This document shows positions 34,439 through 41,700 of a DNA stretch of 41,700 nt, in pieces. The DNA comes from JANMCE01 sp031360915 (GTDB lineage Bacteria > Actinomycetota > Acidimicrobiia > Acidimicrobiales > Ilumatobacteraceae). The translations under genes were made by a program, and so were the position numbers. Numbering within the stretch: the first letter of the stretch is position 1; every line of letters begins with the position of its first letter. Where the stretch lies: positions 1-41,700 of the forward strand of contig JANMCE010000034.1 in the NCBI GenBank assembly GCA_031360915.1, given 5' to 3'. The notes under the pieces were generated by a model. It was not told the DNA's origin. It did no database searches and worked only from the letters and a program-made list of their open reading frames with translations.

Positions 34439-35244
34439 GGCTGGCCCCGCCGCGAACGCAGGTAATCGGCCAGGGGCGGAGCCGCGATCGATGTCGCTCG
34501 CTTCGGCGACGGGGTGTCGGACACGGCTCGAATGTCGACTCGTCCGATCGTGACCTCGATAACCGGCGTGGCCCGAGCATCACGATCATCGGTATCGGCC
34601 ACCTTGCGGAACTGACGCGAGGGGCGATGACCCGCAACCCGTCCATCCCAATCGGCAGCCTCTATCGAATCCGGCCTGTCAGAGCGCTCCGTCCAGTCCG
34701 ACTGGGTGTCCTGACCGGGGCGAAGGTGACGCTGCAGCGTTGGTTGCTCTGGTGGTCGGGCACCGGCGATACCCATGTGGTCGGGCTCGAGGTCGGGCTG
34801 CTTGCGCCGATCACTTCGACCGGACTGGCGATCGGTCCACATGCCGCCATCGGGCGAATCGTCCTCCTCGCCTCGCTTCTGTTTGATCCCGGTCGCGGTG
34901 ACGCTTGTCGACGACGATCGGTGAGCAACAGGTTGGCGCCTACTGGAAGTGGTCCGCGAGCCTGGCTCGGGCTCGATCTCAAGGGGAGTCGACGCCAATG
35001 CCGAGTCGGTGGTCGGCAGGCGCGGGACGCGGCTGGGCACACCTTCGAGGGTGGCCGAGAGCGGGCCGCGGCGTTCCTGTTTCGCGCCCGTTGCCGGAGG
35101 GGAGCCGGCGACCTCAGCCGAGGTGTCGGATTCGGCGAGTGCAGCCACCGCGCTACCTTCGAACCGGCTGAGCCGACGCGGCGCGAGACCACCGACCGCG
35201 ATGCCACGCGACCGATCAACGAGACGGTCGAGATAACCGCTCAC
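34435..35244 (-). CDS. low-complexity eCIS protein of unknown role
   Basis: 269 residues from a GTG at 35,242-35,244 that overlaps the upstream stop as GTGA; the frame reaches an ATG at 35,316 but that start would lie inside the previous gene. The N-terminus VSGYLDRLVDRSRGIAVGGL followed by APRRLSRFEG is a short conserved-looking helix plus motif seen at the start of comparable eCIS proteins. The rest is disordered, rich in Ser/Arg/Asp/Pro, with one ordered bit near the end (TPVIEVTIGRVDIRAVSDTP). It occupies a position between baseplate and cap genes. It is much too short for an ordinary tape measure. Confidence 0.65.
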   Translation of the reverse strand: MSGYLDRLVDRSRGIAVGGLAPRRLSRFEGSAVAALAESDTSAEVAGSPPATGAKQERRGPLSATLEGVPSRVPRLPTTDSALASTPLEIEPEPGSRTTSSRRQPVAHRSSSTSVTATGIKQKRGEEDDSPDGGMWTDRQSGRSDRRKQPDLEPDHMGIAGARPPEQPTLQRHLRPGQDTQSDWTERSDRPDSIEAADWDGRVAGHRPSRQFRKVADTDDRDARATPVIEVTIGRVDIRAVSDTPSPKRATSIAAPPLADYLRSRRGQP

Positions 35245-35954
35245 CACGATCTCACCCTGTCGAGGTACAAACGACGACGCGACGGGCTCAACGCCAGGAT
35301 CTGTCCTTCGCTCCATCCGAACGTGCTCGCCAGGTCGACGATGTCTTCCACCAACCGTGTGGCCGATCGACCGACTTCCTGCCAGACGAACGGTGTTGGG
35401 TCGAGCAGGTCATCCCACGCATAACCGCACGATGAGCAGACAATTGTGACAGTGATTTCGGCGAACGGATCGGCTTGCCTCATGGCCTCCTCGACGGCGT
35501 CGCATACCGCGGCCGAAAGGTCGAGCGCCACGACCGGTGACCCGTCGACCGTCGCGCTCGTGACGCACCGGTCGAGCAGCGCCGCGCCGTCGACGAGTCC
35601 TTCACACAGGTCACCGACCGTCGGAAGCCGGAACGTGATCTCGACATCGTCCCGTTGCAGCCTTCGCCCACCAGCGACCGACCCCTCCGACCCAACCGAG
35701 CCAACCGACGCCAGCAGTTCGTCGATCGGTACCGACAGTTCCAGTACTTCGGCACAGTCGGGGCACGACACGACGGCATCGAGACGGGGGTCGAAAACCG
35801 AGGCGTGCAACAGCAGGAGTTCACGATCCCTCGCGCCGGGGGTCAGCGAACCGATGTCGCCCTGCAGGCGCCACAGCAGATCGAGCGCGCCGTCGGTCGG
35901 AGTGCCGGCGCGACCGCCGGCCCACAGCTCGAGGAGGTCATCGGCGCGTAGCAT
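35241..35954 (-). CDS. T4 gp26-like baseplate protein with two CxxC pairs
   Basis: 237 residues from the ATG at 35,952-35,954. The N-terminus MLRADDLLELWAGGRAGTP, with LLHASVFDPRLDAVVSCPDC, is the pattern of the T4 baseplate/hub-assembly family found in eCIS loci. Two CxxC pairs (Cys64/67 and Cys173/176) could hold a zinc ion in a ribbon that the intervening 105 residues connect. The C-terminal part (VWQEVGRSATRLVEDIVDLA, GWSEGQILALSPSRRRLYLD) resembles the short phage tail-assembly helix module that recruits tape measure or hub proteins. Confidence 0.75.
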   Translation of the reverse strand: MLRADDLLELWAGGRAGTPTDGALDLLWRLQGDIGSLTPGARDRELLLLHASVFDPRLDAVVSCPDCAEVLELSVPIDELLASVGSVGSEGSVAGGRRLQRDDVEITFRLPTVGDLCEGLVDGAALLDRCVTSATVDGSPVVALDLSAAVCDAVEEAMRQADPFAEITVTIVCSSCGYAWDDLLDPTPFVWQEVGRSATRLVEDIVDLASTFGWSEGQILALSPSRRRLYLDRVRSW

Positions 35955-35958
35955 CGGC

Positions 35959-36480
35959 TCAGGTCGTGGTGAGCGTCGGCTCGCTCGGCTCGACGACATC
36001 GGTGTCGCGCTCCCACCCTTCGTTCTCGAGCTTGATGTGTTCGATGGCCACCGCGTTGGCGTTGGCATCCAGATCGGGCAACGCCTGGTACTCCGACACC
36101 CAGCACCGGAAGATCCGGTACGACAGCACGACCTGGCCGGCCTCGTTGTACACCTCCAGGATGATGTCTTTCCGGAAGTCCTTCAGCGACGATTCCGCGC
36201 CGAGGCCGGCGCCGAAGTTCCACACCTTGGCCGCCCACTTGGCGAATTCGGGGTCATGGGTGACACCGCGCTCAAGCGTGATGGCCTCATACTCGGTGCG
36301 ACCGGCCGATTTGCGACTGGTACTCGGATCACCACCCTCACGATGCTTCACGACCTCGGTCGTCCGCTTGAGCGCGCCGACTTTGGAGACGCCGGCCACA
36401 TAGCGGCCGTCCCACTTCACCCGGAACTTGAAGTTCTTATAGGGATCGAAACGGCCGGCATTCACACTGAACTGAGCCAT
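35959..36480 (-). CDS. tail tube protein (Hcp-like)
   Basis: 173 residues from the ATG at 36,478-36,480. MAQFSVNAGRFDPYKNFKFR followed by VKWDGRYVAGVSKVGALKRT and EYEAITLERGVTHDPEFAKW is the canonical T4 gp19/eCIS tube pattern; the end SYRIFRCWVSEYQALPDLDA and AIEHIKLENEGWERD is equally diagnostic. Hexamer rings stack to make the inner tube. It follows the sheath by 17 nt, and a G-run within AAGGGGGGG overlapping the sheath stop may serve as its ribosome binding site. It is the only tube-type gene in the window besides the Afp7-like adaptor. Confidence 0.92.
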   Translation of the reverse strand: MAQFSVNAGRFDPYKNFKFRVKWDGRYVAGVSKVGALKRTTEVVKHREGGDPSTSRKSAGRTEYEAITLERGVTHDPEFAKWAAKVWNFGAGLGAESSLKDFRKDIILEVYNEAGQVVLSYRIFRCWVSEYQALPDLDANANAVAIEHIKLENEGWERDTDVVEPSEPTLTTT

Positions 36481-36497
36481 GATGAATACGCCCCCCC

Positions 36498-38096
36498 TTA
36501 CGCCTGCGTCTGGCCAGCGAGTTGCTGGATACGGATGACCACGAACTCGGCCGGCTTCAACGGGGCGAAGCCGACGAGAATGTTCACAATGCCCCGATCG
36601 ATATCGCTCTGGGTCGTGGTGGTGCGATCGCACTTCACCACGTAGGCCTCTTTTGGCGTCGTCCCCTGGAAGGCACTCTGGCGGAAGAGATCCTGCATGA
36701 ACGCACCCACGTTCATGCGGATCTGCGCCCACAGCGGTTCATCGTTCGGTTCGAAGACCACCCATTTCAGCCCGTCGAAGAGGCTGTTTTCGATGTAGAG
36801 CGCCGTACGCCGTACCGGCACGTACTTCCACTCACTGGCTCGTTGATCGGCGCCGAAGAGCGTGCGGGCCCCCCACACCACGTCACCGACGACGGCGAAC
36901 GACCGCAAGACGTTCACGGCGAGCGGGTTGAGCCGTCCGCTGTCGGCATCGTTCAGTTTCACTGCTGGCGTGGCACCCGACATGGTTGCATCGATGCCGG
37001 CGGGTGCCTTCCATGTGCCTCGAGTGGCATCGGTGCGTGCGAATATCCCGGCCACCATGCCGCTCGCGCCCATGGTGCGGGTGCGCCCCGGCGCAAGCGG
37101 GTCGGCGACCCGGACACTCGGGAAGTAAACGGCGGCGTTCGGTGTCGGAGCGGGACCGTTGCTGCTGAGCAGCCACGTCTGACCAGCGGCCGCACTGCCC
37201 AAAGCCACCGGCATGTCGGCGATGAGGAACGCCCGCTTGGATCCCGCGTATGAGGCAGCGGCATCGGTGACGGTCTTGAGGTCACCGTCACTCAGGAACG
37301 CGCTGCCGGGTAGACAGAGGAGATTGAAGCGGAAGGGCTCGATGTGGTCGAGGGCATTCAGGCCGGCTTGAAGCGCAGTCACGTAACCGGCGACGGGCCT
37401 TCCTGTCGAGGTGTCGATCACCACGGGATCAGCAACGGTCGACAGCGACTGCCATGCGCCGCTCGGCGGCTCGCCGGTGGCCGCGTCGGGCTGGGACAGG
37501 GTCGGGTGGACGCCGAGACCGCCGCCGGGCTCGCTCAGGACGACGAGTGAGGAGCTCGCGTTCACCGCGTCGACTGCGTAGCTCGCGCTGCCGACAGTCA
37601 TGGTCAGGTTGCGGTGCACCTCGGTCGCCGCGGTGCGGCGGCCGCCTGCTCCATCGGGCACCGACTCTCGCACGAAGAGATTGAAGGCCGATCCGTCTGC
37701 GGGCACGGTCTGGGTGACTGCCACCTGAAGGTTCGAGCCCCACTTGCCCGCGCTTGAGGCCGAGACGACCAAGGCGTCCTGGGGCGGCGAGCTACCGGTG
37801 AGCGTGATGGTCGCAACCGCGGGCGAACTGGCTGGCACGATGCGCACGATCCAGGCGACCTGCCCGCCGTTCTGGAAGTACTGCAGCACGGCGAAGCTGG
37901 CAGCACTCTGCGCGTCGGGCCCGCCGAAGATCGACTGGAACTCGGTGAAGCTCGTCACTCTCGTGGCCGAGGCGATCGGCCCGCGGGGGAAGTAGTCGAC
38001 GAAGGCCGTGTCCGAGGTGCTTGCTCCGGTGATCGGATGCACGCCGCTCGGCACCTCCTCGATGTAGATCCCCGGATAGGTCAGTTGGTTCGGCAT
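36498..38096 (-). CDS. contractile tail sheath protein
   Basis: 532 residues from the ATG at 38,094-38,096, chosen for AGGAGG 4 nt upstream; the frame's 127-residue extension lies in the glycosyltransferase. It begins YPGIYIEEVPSGVHPITGAS and TAFVDYFPRGP, and ends VVFEPNDEPLWAQIRMNVGA, FMQDLFRQSAFQG and a final IVNILVGFAPLKPAEFVVIR, the classical phage/eCIS sheath N- and C-termini that interlock between subunits. The insertion domain lies in between (about 100-350). Only one sheath gene is present, whereas Afp-type systems carry three. Confidence 0.93.
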   Translation of the reverse strand: MPNQLTYPGIYIEEVPSGVHPITGASTSDTAFVDYFPRGPIASATRVTSFTEFQSIFGGPDAQSAASFAVLQYFQNGGQVAWIVRIVPASSPAVATITLTGSSPPQDALVVSASSAGKWGSNLQVAVTQTVPADGSAFNLFVRESVPDGAGGRRTAATEVHRNLTMTVGSASYAVDAVNASSSLVVLSEPGGGLGVHPTLSQPDAATGEPPSGAWQSLSTVADPVVIDTSTGRPVAGYVTALQAGLNALDHIEPFRFNLLCLPGSAFLSDGDLKTVTDAAASYAGSKRAFLIADMPVALGSAAAGQTWLLSSNGPAPTPNAAVYFPSVRVADPLAPGRTRTMGASGMVAGIFARTDATRGTWKAPAGIDATMSGATPAVKLNDADSGRLNPLAVNVLRSFAVVGDVVWGARTLFGADQRASEWKYVPVRRTALYIENSLFDGLKWVVFEPNDEPLWAQIRMNVGAFMQDLFRQSAFQGTTPKEAYVVKCDRTTTTQSDIDRGIVNILVGFAPLKPAEFVVIRIQQLAGQTQA

Positions 38097-38100
38097 GAGT

Positions 38101-38106
38101 CCTCCT
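38101..38106 (-). promoter_or_regulatory. ribosome binding site of the sheath gene
   Basis: AGGAGG on the minus strand, 4 nt before the ATG, within the last codons and stop of the glycosyltransferase gene. It is the strongest Shine-Dalgarno of the operon, as suits the most abundant product. Confidence 0.75.
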
Positions 38107-40834
38107 AGGCGGATTCGAGTTCTTGCCACAGTTGAAGGTGTTGAGCCGCCACACGCGTCCATGAATGCGCGTGGCAGTAGTCGCGGGCTCGCGCCACCAG
38201 ATCGGCGCGAAGCTCGCTGTCGTCGAGCAGTCGTTTCAGGCCCTCGACGAGATCGGCGGGCTGATAGGTGACCTCGGCGACGTCCGCGAACCATGTGGTG
38301 CGCGAGGTGAGTACCGGCACGCCCGAAGCGAGGGCCACGCGTACCGCCGCGCTGGCCGCAGCGGTGGGCACCTCGTCGTACCAGAACACCGCGACATCGC
38401 ATGTTGCGGCCAACCGTCGGGCAATCTCGTCGACGGGTAGGTACTGCCGGTGCCAGCTCACATCGAGGCCCCTGCAATCGGCCGCGAACCGGTCAGCGAT
38501 GGCGCTCCACTTCGGATAACTGTGCAGTTCGAGCGACACCCCTTCGAGCTCCCGCACCGCTGCGAGCAGCCCGAAGAAACCCTTGTGCGCTTCCAAGAAC
38601 CCGAATGCCCCGATCACGCGGCCGCGCTGGCGTTTGCGTGGCGGAAACCACGTCGGGCACCCCATGTCCATCCGGAGCACCCGTCGCCCTGGTGCCCGCT
38701 GCACAAGGCGATTCACGCCTTCGGCTGTGAGGGCCACCAACGCCGATGCCTTCGATTCCCAGCCACGCAACTCGGTGCCCACCGAGTGCTCGGTGACGGT
38801 CACGGGCCAGTCGGCCGCGTCGAGGTAGCGGTCGAGGTCGGCATCGTCGAGCAGTGACGTCTCGTGCTGCACGTGTACCAACCGCAGATCGGTTCGCCCG
38901 GTCGGCTCGGAGGCCACGACTTCGATGCCCGGCAGTGACCGCACCAGATCGGCTGAATACTCGCCGACACCACATCGCTGACGCCAGCTCGGCACCCACA
39001 TGGCCCGTCGTGGTCGAAGGGGGCGGGCCGGCACCACACGCTGTTCCATGGCTTCCAGCACCGAGGCGCCCATCGTCCACACGTCACGATGATGCAGGGC
39101 CCACGCCGACGCGGCTCGACCCATATCGCGGGCTTCGTCACGATGGCTCGCGACCCAGGCAAGGTGGTCGGCCGCAACGTGGATGCTGGGCACCGAAACC
39201 TCCCCGCAACGTCCATAGCGAGGATCATCGAACGGCTCGACCCGCTCCGGAGGCACGCGCAGCACGACGCCGTCGGCCTCCCTGCACACATCGTGCTGGC
39301 CTTCGGCATCCAGGGCGACAACAGGAAGGCCGGTCGCCATTGCCTCGACCAGCGGCAGCCCGAAACCCTCGTTCCCCAACGCCAGCAGCACGTCGGCCTT
39401 TGCGTACCAGTGCGCAATGCCCCGAGTTGGTTCATCGTCATCGACGATCGTGATGCGCTGGTCGTCCACGGTGACGTGTCCGGCGCGAAAACGCGCCTTG
39501 ATCAGCAAGCGTGCGAGTGGGTCGTCGCCGAATGCCCGTTGCCAGCTCGCGACTACCGCCGGCATGCGCTTGCGGCCGATCAGGGTTCCGACCGCCAGGA
39601 CGGTTATGCCCTCATGATCGGGTCGGTCGATGTAGGAGTACACCTCGGGGTCGATTCCATCGGGCACCACGACCACCGGCACGGTGACCCCGCTCGCTCT
39701 ACACGCGTCGGCCACGAACGCGGACGGCACCAGCACCGCTCGGCACTTCTCGAGCAATCGGGGCCAATCGGTCGGAAGCGTCGTACTCTCCCAGGCCGTA
39801 CGCACGAAGAGTTCGCTTCTCTCGGCGTGCGCCGCCAACTCGGGGCGCGGCCAACTCCAAAACAGCAGTGGGCCGTCTGCGTGCGGTCGGTCGAGCAGTG
39901 CCTGCGTCTCATCGTGCAGGCCTCGCCGATCAAGCGAGATGGGTCGCACGCGAACATCGACCCCCGCACGCGCCAGCGAGCGAGCCGCGTACTCGGTCAT
40001 GCTCCCGAGGCCGTCGTACACCAGGAGATCCCCAACGACGGTCACCGCGTCGCCTGCCCGGCCAGCTGCGCCATTGTCCGCGGAAGCGAACCCTGAGTGC
40101 GACGGGGCGACGTTGTACCCGGCGGGCTCAGCGCTTCGGAGCGTCCCACGGCGAACCGCAGCGTAAAAGGAGGCATCGCTGCCGAACCGCCGGAGCACAT
40201 CGGATAGTTCGATCTCGGCCCACCGTGGGTCAGCGAAGTTGACCGGCGCAGTGTTCCGGCCATGGCCAACAGCGACAAACCAGCCATCGTCGGACAAAAC
40301 CGCGACCATCGATTCATCGACCGCGCTGAGGAACGCAGCGTCCTCGCCGACATCACGGTCGGGAAATGGGTGGCCGATCCACCAGTCCCGTCGGTAGACC
40401 AACGAGGCGCCGGCAAGAAACGGCGCGTCGGAGGCCAACGGCGTGTACCGCCACGCTCGGCCCAACTGCGCTTCGTACCGCACGAACGTCCGGAGGCCGG
40501 CGACCACTGCCTGCCGATCGGCCAAGGCCGCGACCGCAAGCCGCAGTCGGCCGCTACCCATCCAGTCGTCATCGTCCCAATGGGCGATCAGATCACCGCG
40601 TGCGGCTTCCGCACCGACGTTTCTGGCCGTGCCGACGGTACACGGCGCACTCAGGCGCAGAACGCGGACGCGATCGTCTTCGACATCGGCAAGCGGGCCA
40701 CCACCGTTGTCGATGATCAGCAGCTCGCGATTCGGATGGTCCTGACGGCGAAAGTAGTCGACTGCCTGGCAAGCAAAGGCCGGACGGCCGTTGGTGACCA
40801 TCACACAGCTCACCAACGATTCCCGGCAGGTCAC
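38105..40834 (-). CDS. three-module glycosyltransferase (GT2 + GT4 + GT4-like)
   Basis: 909 residues from a GTG at 40,832-40,834. Module 1 (about 1-250) is a GT-A/GT2 domain: SLVSCVMVTNGRPAF, ELLIIDNGG, TARNVGAEAARGDLIAHWDD with DDDD at 87-90. Module 2 (about 265-600) is GT-B/GT4: VLVPSAFVADACRASGV, VVVPDGIDPEVYSYID, VLAVGTLIGRKRMPAVVASW and the E-x7-E motif in GNEGFGLPLVEAMATGLPVV. Module 3 (about 625-909) is a second GT-B-like domain (WRQRCGVGEYSADLVRSLPG, VIGAFGFLEAHKGFFGLLAA, VRVALASGVPVLTSRTTWF). No membrane segment is seen. It ends 8 nt before the sheath start on the same strand. Acceptor unknown; particle or surface glycan modification is a hypothesis. Confidence 0.85.
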   Translation of the reverse strand: MTCRESLVSCVMVTNGRPAFACQAVDYFRRQDHPNRELLIIDNGGGPLADVEDDRVRVLRLSAPCTVGTARNVGAEAARGDLIAHWDDDDWMGSGRLRLAVAALADRQAVVAGLRTFVRYEAQLGRAWRYTPLASDAPFLAGASLVYRRDWWIGHPFPDRDVGEDAAFLSAVDESMVAVLSDDGWFVAVGHGRNTAPVNFADPRWAEIELSDVLRRFGSDASFYAAVRRGTLRSAEPAGYNVAPSHSGFASADNGAAGRAGDAVTVVGDLLVYDGLGSMTEYAARSLARAGVDVRVRPISLDRRGLHDETQALLDRPHADGPLLFWSWPRPELAAHAERSELFVRTAWESTTLPTDWPRLLEKCRAVLVPSAFVADACRASGVTVPVVVVPDGIDPEVYSYIDRPDHEGITVLAVGTLIGRKRMPAVVASWQRAFGDDPLARLLIKARFRAGHVTVDDQRITIVDDDEPTRGIAHWYAKADVLLALGNEGFGLPLVEAMATGLPVVALDAEGQHDVCREADGVVLRVPPERVEPFDDPRYGRCGEVSVPSIHVAADHLAWVASHRDEARDMGRAASAWALHHRDVWTMGASVLEAMEQRVVPARPLRPRRAMWVPSWRQRCGVGEYSADLVRSLPGIEVVASEPTGRTDLRLVHVQHETSLLDDADLDRYLDAADWPVTVTEHSVGTELRGWESKASALVALTAEGVNRLVQRAPGRRVLRMDMGCPTWFPPRKRQRGRVIGAFGFLEAHKGFFGLLAAVRELEGVSLELHSYPKWSAIADRFAADCRGLDVSWHRQYLPVDEIARRLAATCDVAVFWYDEVPTAAASAAVRVALASGVPVLTSRTTWFADVAEVTYQPADLVEGLKRLLDDSELRADLVARARDYCHAHSWTRVAAQHLQLWQELESA

Positions 40835-40934
40835 CTTTGCGTTCTATCCACGCTCCGTCACCAGATTGTCGCGCCGCTATCACCGCGCGGTCGCCAATCA
40901 TGCAAGGGTCTCGCTCGCCGGTGATCCGACGATC

Positions 40935-41430
40935 GGTTCTGCGTGACGGTGTCCTGGGTTGCGACGGCGTCGTCGAGCAACGTCGAGTCCAATGCCCGAC
41001 GCCGCTTGCCGTTCAACACGCCGGTCGCGGGTGATCACTTCAGCGATCGCGTCGCCGATGCGATGCGGGCGCTGCGACCGGGCCAGACGCTGACGCCAAT
41101 ACATGAACACGTGTAGTACACACCCTCGTCATCGAGCGCCAGACCGCAGGCCACCTTCCAGTGGATATCACACCGGACAGCATCAGCAGCCTGGCGACCC
41201 GACAGCCCTTCGAGTTCCTTGAGGATCATTGCCGAGGCAATCACATCAGCAGGCACCGACGGCCGGCCACGGCCAGACGGGAACAGATCAGCAAACACAT
41301 CCGCCGGGAACAACTCGAATCGGTGATCCGCCAAAACGCCTACACGGAGCCCTTCGGCACCAACTGGCGACACAACGCCGCCGCGTTCTACAACTCCCGA
41401 TCCGAACGAGACGATCCCTGCATCCCCCAT
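40935..41430 (-). pseudogene. IS1182-family transposase N-terminus, frameshifted remnant
   Basis: From the ATG at 41,428-41,430 the frame reads FELFPADVFADLFPSGRGRP and LEGLSGRQAADAVRCDIHWK, the IS1182-family N-terminal signature. After DDEGVYYT a first shift leads to VFMYWRQRLARSQRPHRIGD, and after AIAEVIT a second shift leads to VLNGKRRRALDSTLLDDAVA, which holds the first catalytic Asp. Homology ends near 40,940, so about two thirds of the gene is gone. It differs clearly from the other IS1182-like copy at 9165-10,519. The glycosyltransferase gene starts 100 bp further on. Confidence 0.7.
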
Positions 41431-41479
41431 TCTCTTGCACCAGCAACAAAAACGCGAGCCATCCTCACCAAGAATTGTT

Positions 41480-41507
41480 AAACAGCGTTCCTAGGAGCCT
41501 GCTGTTT
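41480..41507. repeat. palindromic hairpin, possible terminator or insertion-sequence end
   Basis: AAACAGC (41,480-41,486) pairs with GCTGTTT (41,501-41,507) around an inner palindrome TCCTAGGA (41,489-41,496), and a T-run continues to TTTTAA on the plus strand. It lies 50 bp upstream of the IS1182-like remnant start and could be its end. The remaining bases to 41,700 show only a weak 5-bp hairpin near CACCCGATTTGGGTG and no gene. Confidence 0.4.
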
Positions 41508-41700
41508 TAAGGGTTTTGGTTCCGCGGGTTGATGCTGGAGGTCGGCTGAGGGCAGGTTGCGGTCGCTGTGGGCTTGCCAGGGGTGTGCCGATGTTCAGCG
41601 CGAGAAACTGGGTTCGTTGTCTGGTGGCCGGCTTGTTGCGGTCCAGTAGCCCGCCTGAACACCCGATTTGGGTGTCTGGGTGGGCCTCCCAGCCGGTTCA

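Noticed and set aside
38097..38477. 127-residue N-terminal extension of the sheath
   Set aside because: It lies inside the glycosyltransferase; AGGAGG and the canonical sheath N-terminus mark the ATG at 38,096.

Overview
The window is high-GC DNA with actinobacterial-style genes: GTG starts, ATGA/GTGA stop-start overlaps, a BTAD regulator and Tn3/IS1182-type elements. I infer an actinomycete, perhaps Acidimicrobiia, but nothing here fixes the genus. It splits into a worn mobile-element region (about 1-10,700), a nearly 30 kb extracellular contractile injection system (eCIS, phage-tail-like) locus (about 10,770-40,830), and a second worn insertion sequence at the right end.

Left region. The window opens in the last codons of a Tn3-family transposase (2-196), followed by a candidate Tn3 terminal inverted repeat (202-239). 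Next come a serine hydrolase (beta-lactamase class C fold, minus strand), a 51-residue membrane peptide gene with a good Shine-Dalgarno (2058-2213), a frameshifted SSB-like gene, and three plus-strand genes resembling the pilin, VirB8 and VirB6 parts of a conjugative type IV secretion system. The conjugation set then stops. A toxin-antitoxin pair, a WD40-repeat protein and a TPR fragment follow; the last two look like remnants of STAND-type proteins. Two short elements sharing perfect terminal inverted repeats (8231-8408 and 8987-9164, MITE-like) sit in this debris, and the second abuts a 5'-truncated, frameshifted IS1182-like transposase.

eCIS locus. From 40,834 down to 13,479 nineteen genes run on the minus strand, most overlapping by 4 nt or separated by fewer than 20 nt. 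In transcription order they are: a three-module glycosyltransferase, sheath, tube, a gp26-like baseplate protein with two CxxC pairs, a low-complexity eCIS protein, a DUF4255 cap/terminator, an AAA+ ATPase, a small protein, an Afp7-type CIS tube protein, a LysM protein, a gpD-like hub, a gpV-like spike, a PAAR-like tip, a gp25 wedge, two large baseplate (gpJ-type) proteins, a gpI-like protein, a 1438-residue DUF6519-type protein and a 925-residue DUF4157 protein. Facing it on the plus strand is a second DUF4157 protein carrying an Ig-like domain and a Tlde1/L,D-transpeptidase-like C-terminus; its reading frame is broken once near 13,070. A small plus-strand gene and a divergent BTAD regulator complete this end. 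The simplest reading is that the particle is built by the minus-strand operon and the two DUF4157 proteins are cargo.

Right end. A twice-frameshifted IS1182-family N-terminus (40,935-41,430) and a palindromic hairpin (41,480-41,507) close the window. I saw no rRNA, tRNA or CRISPR array.
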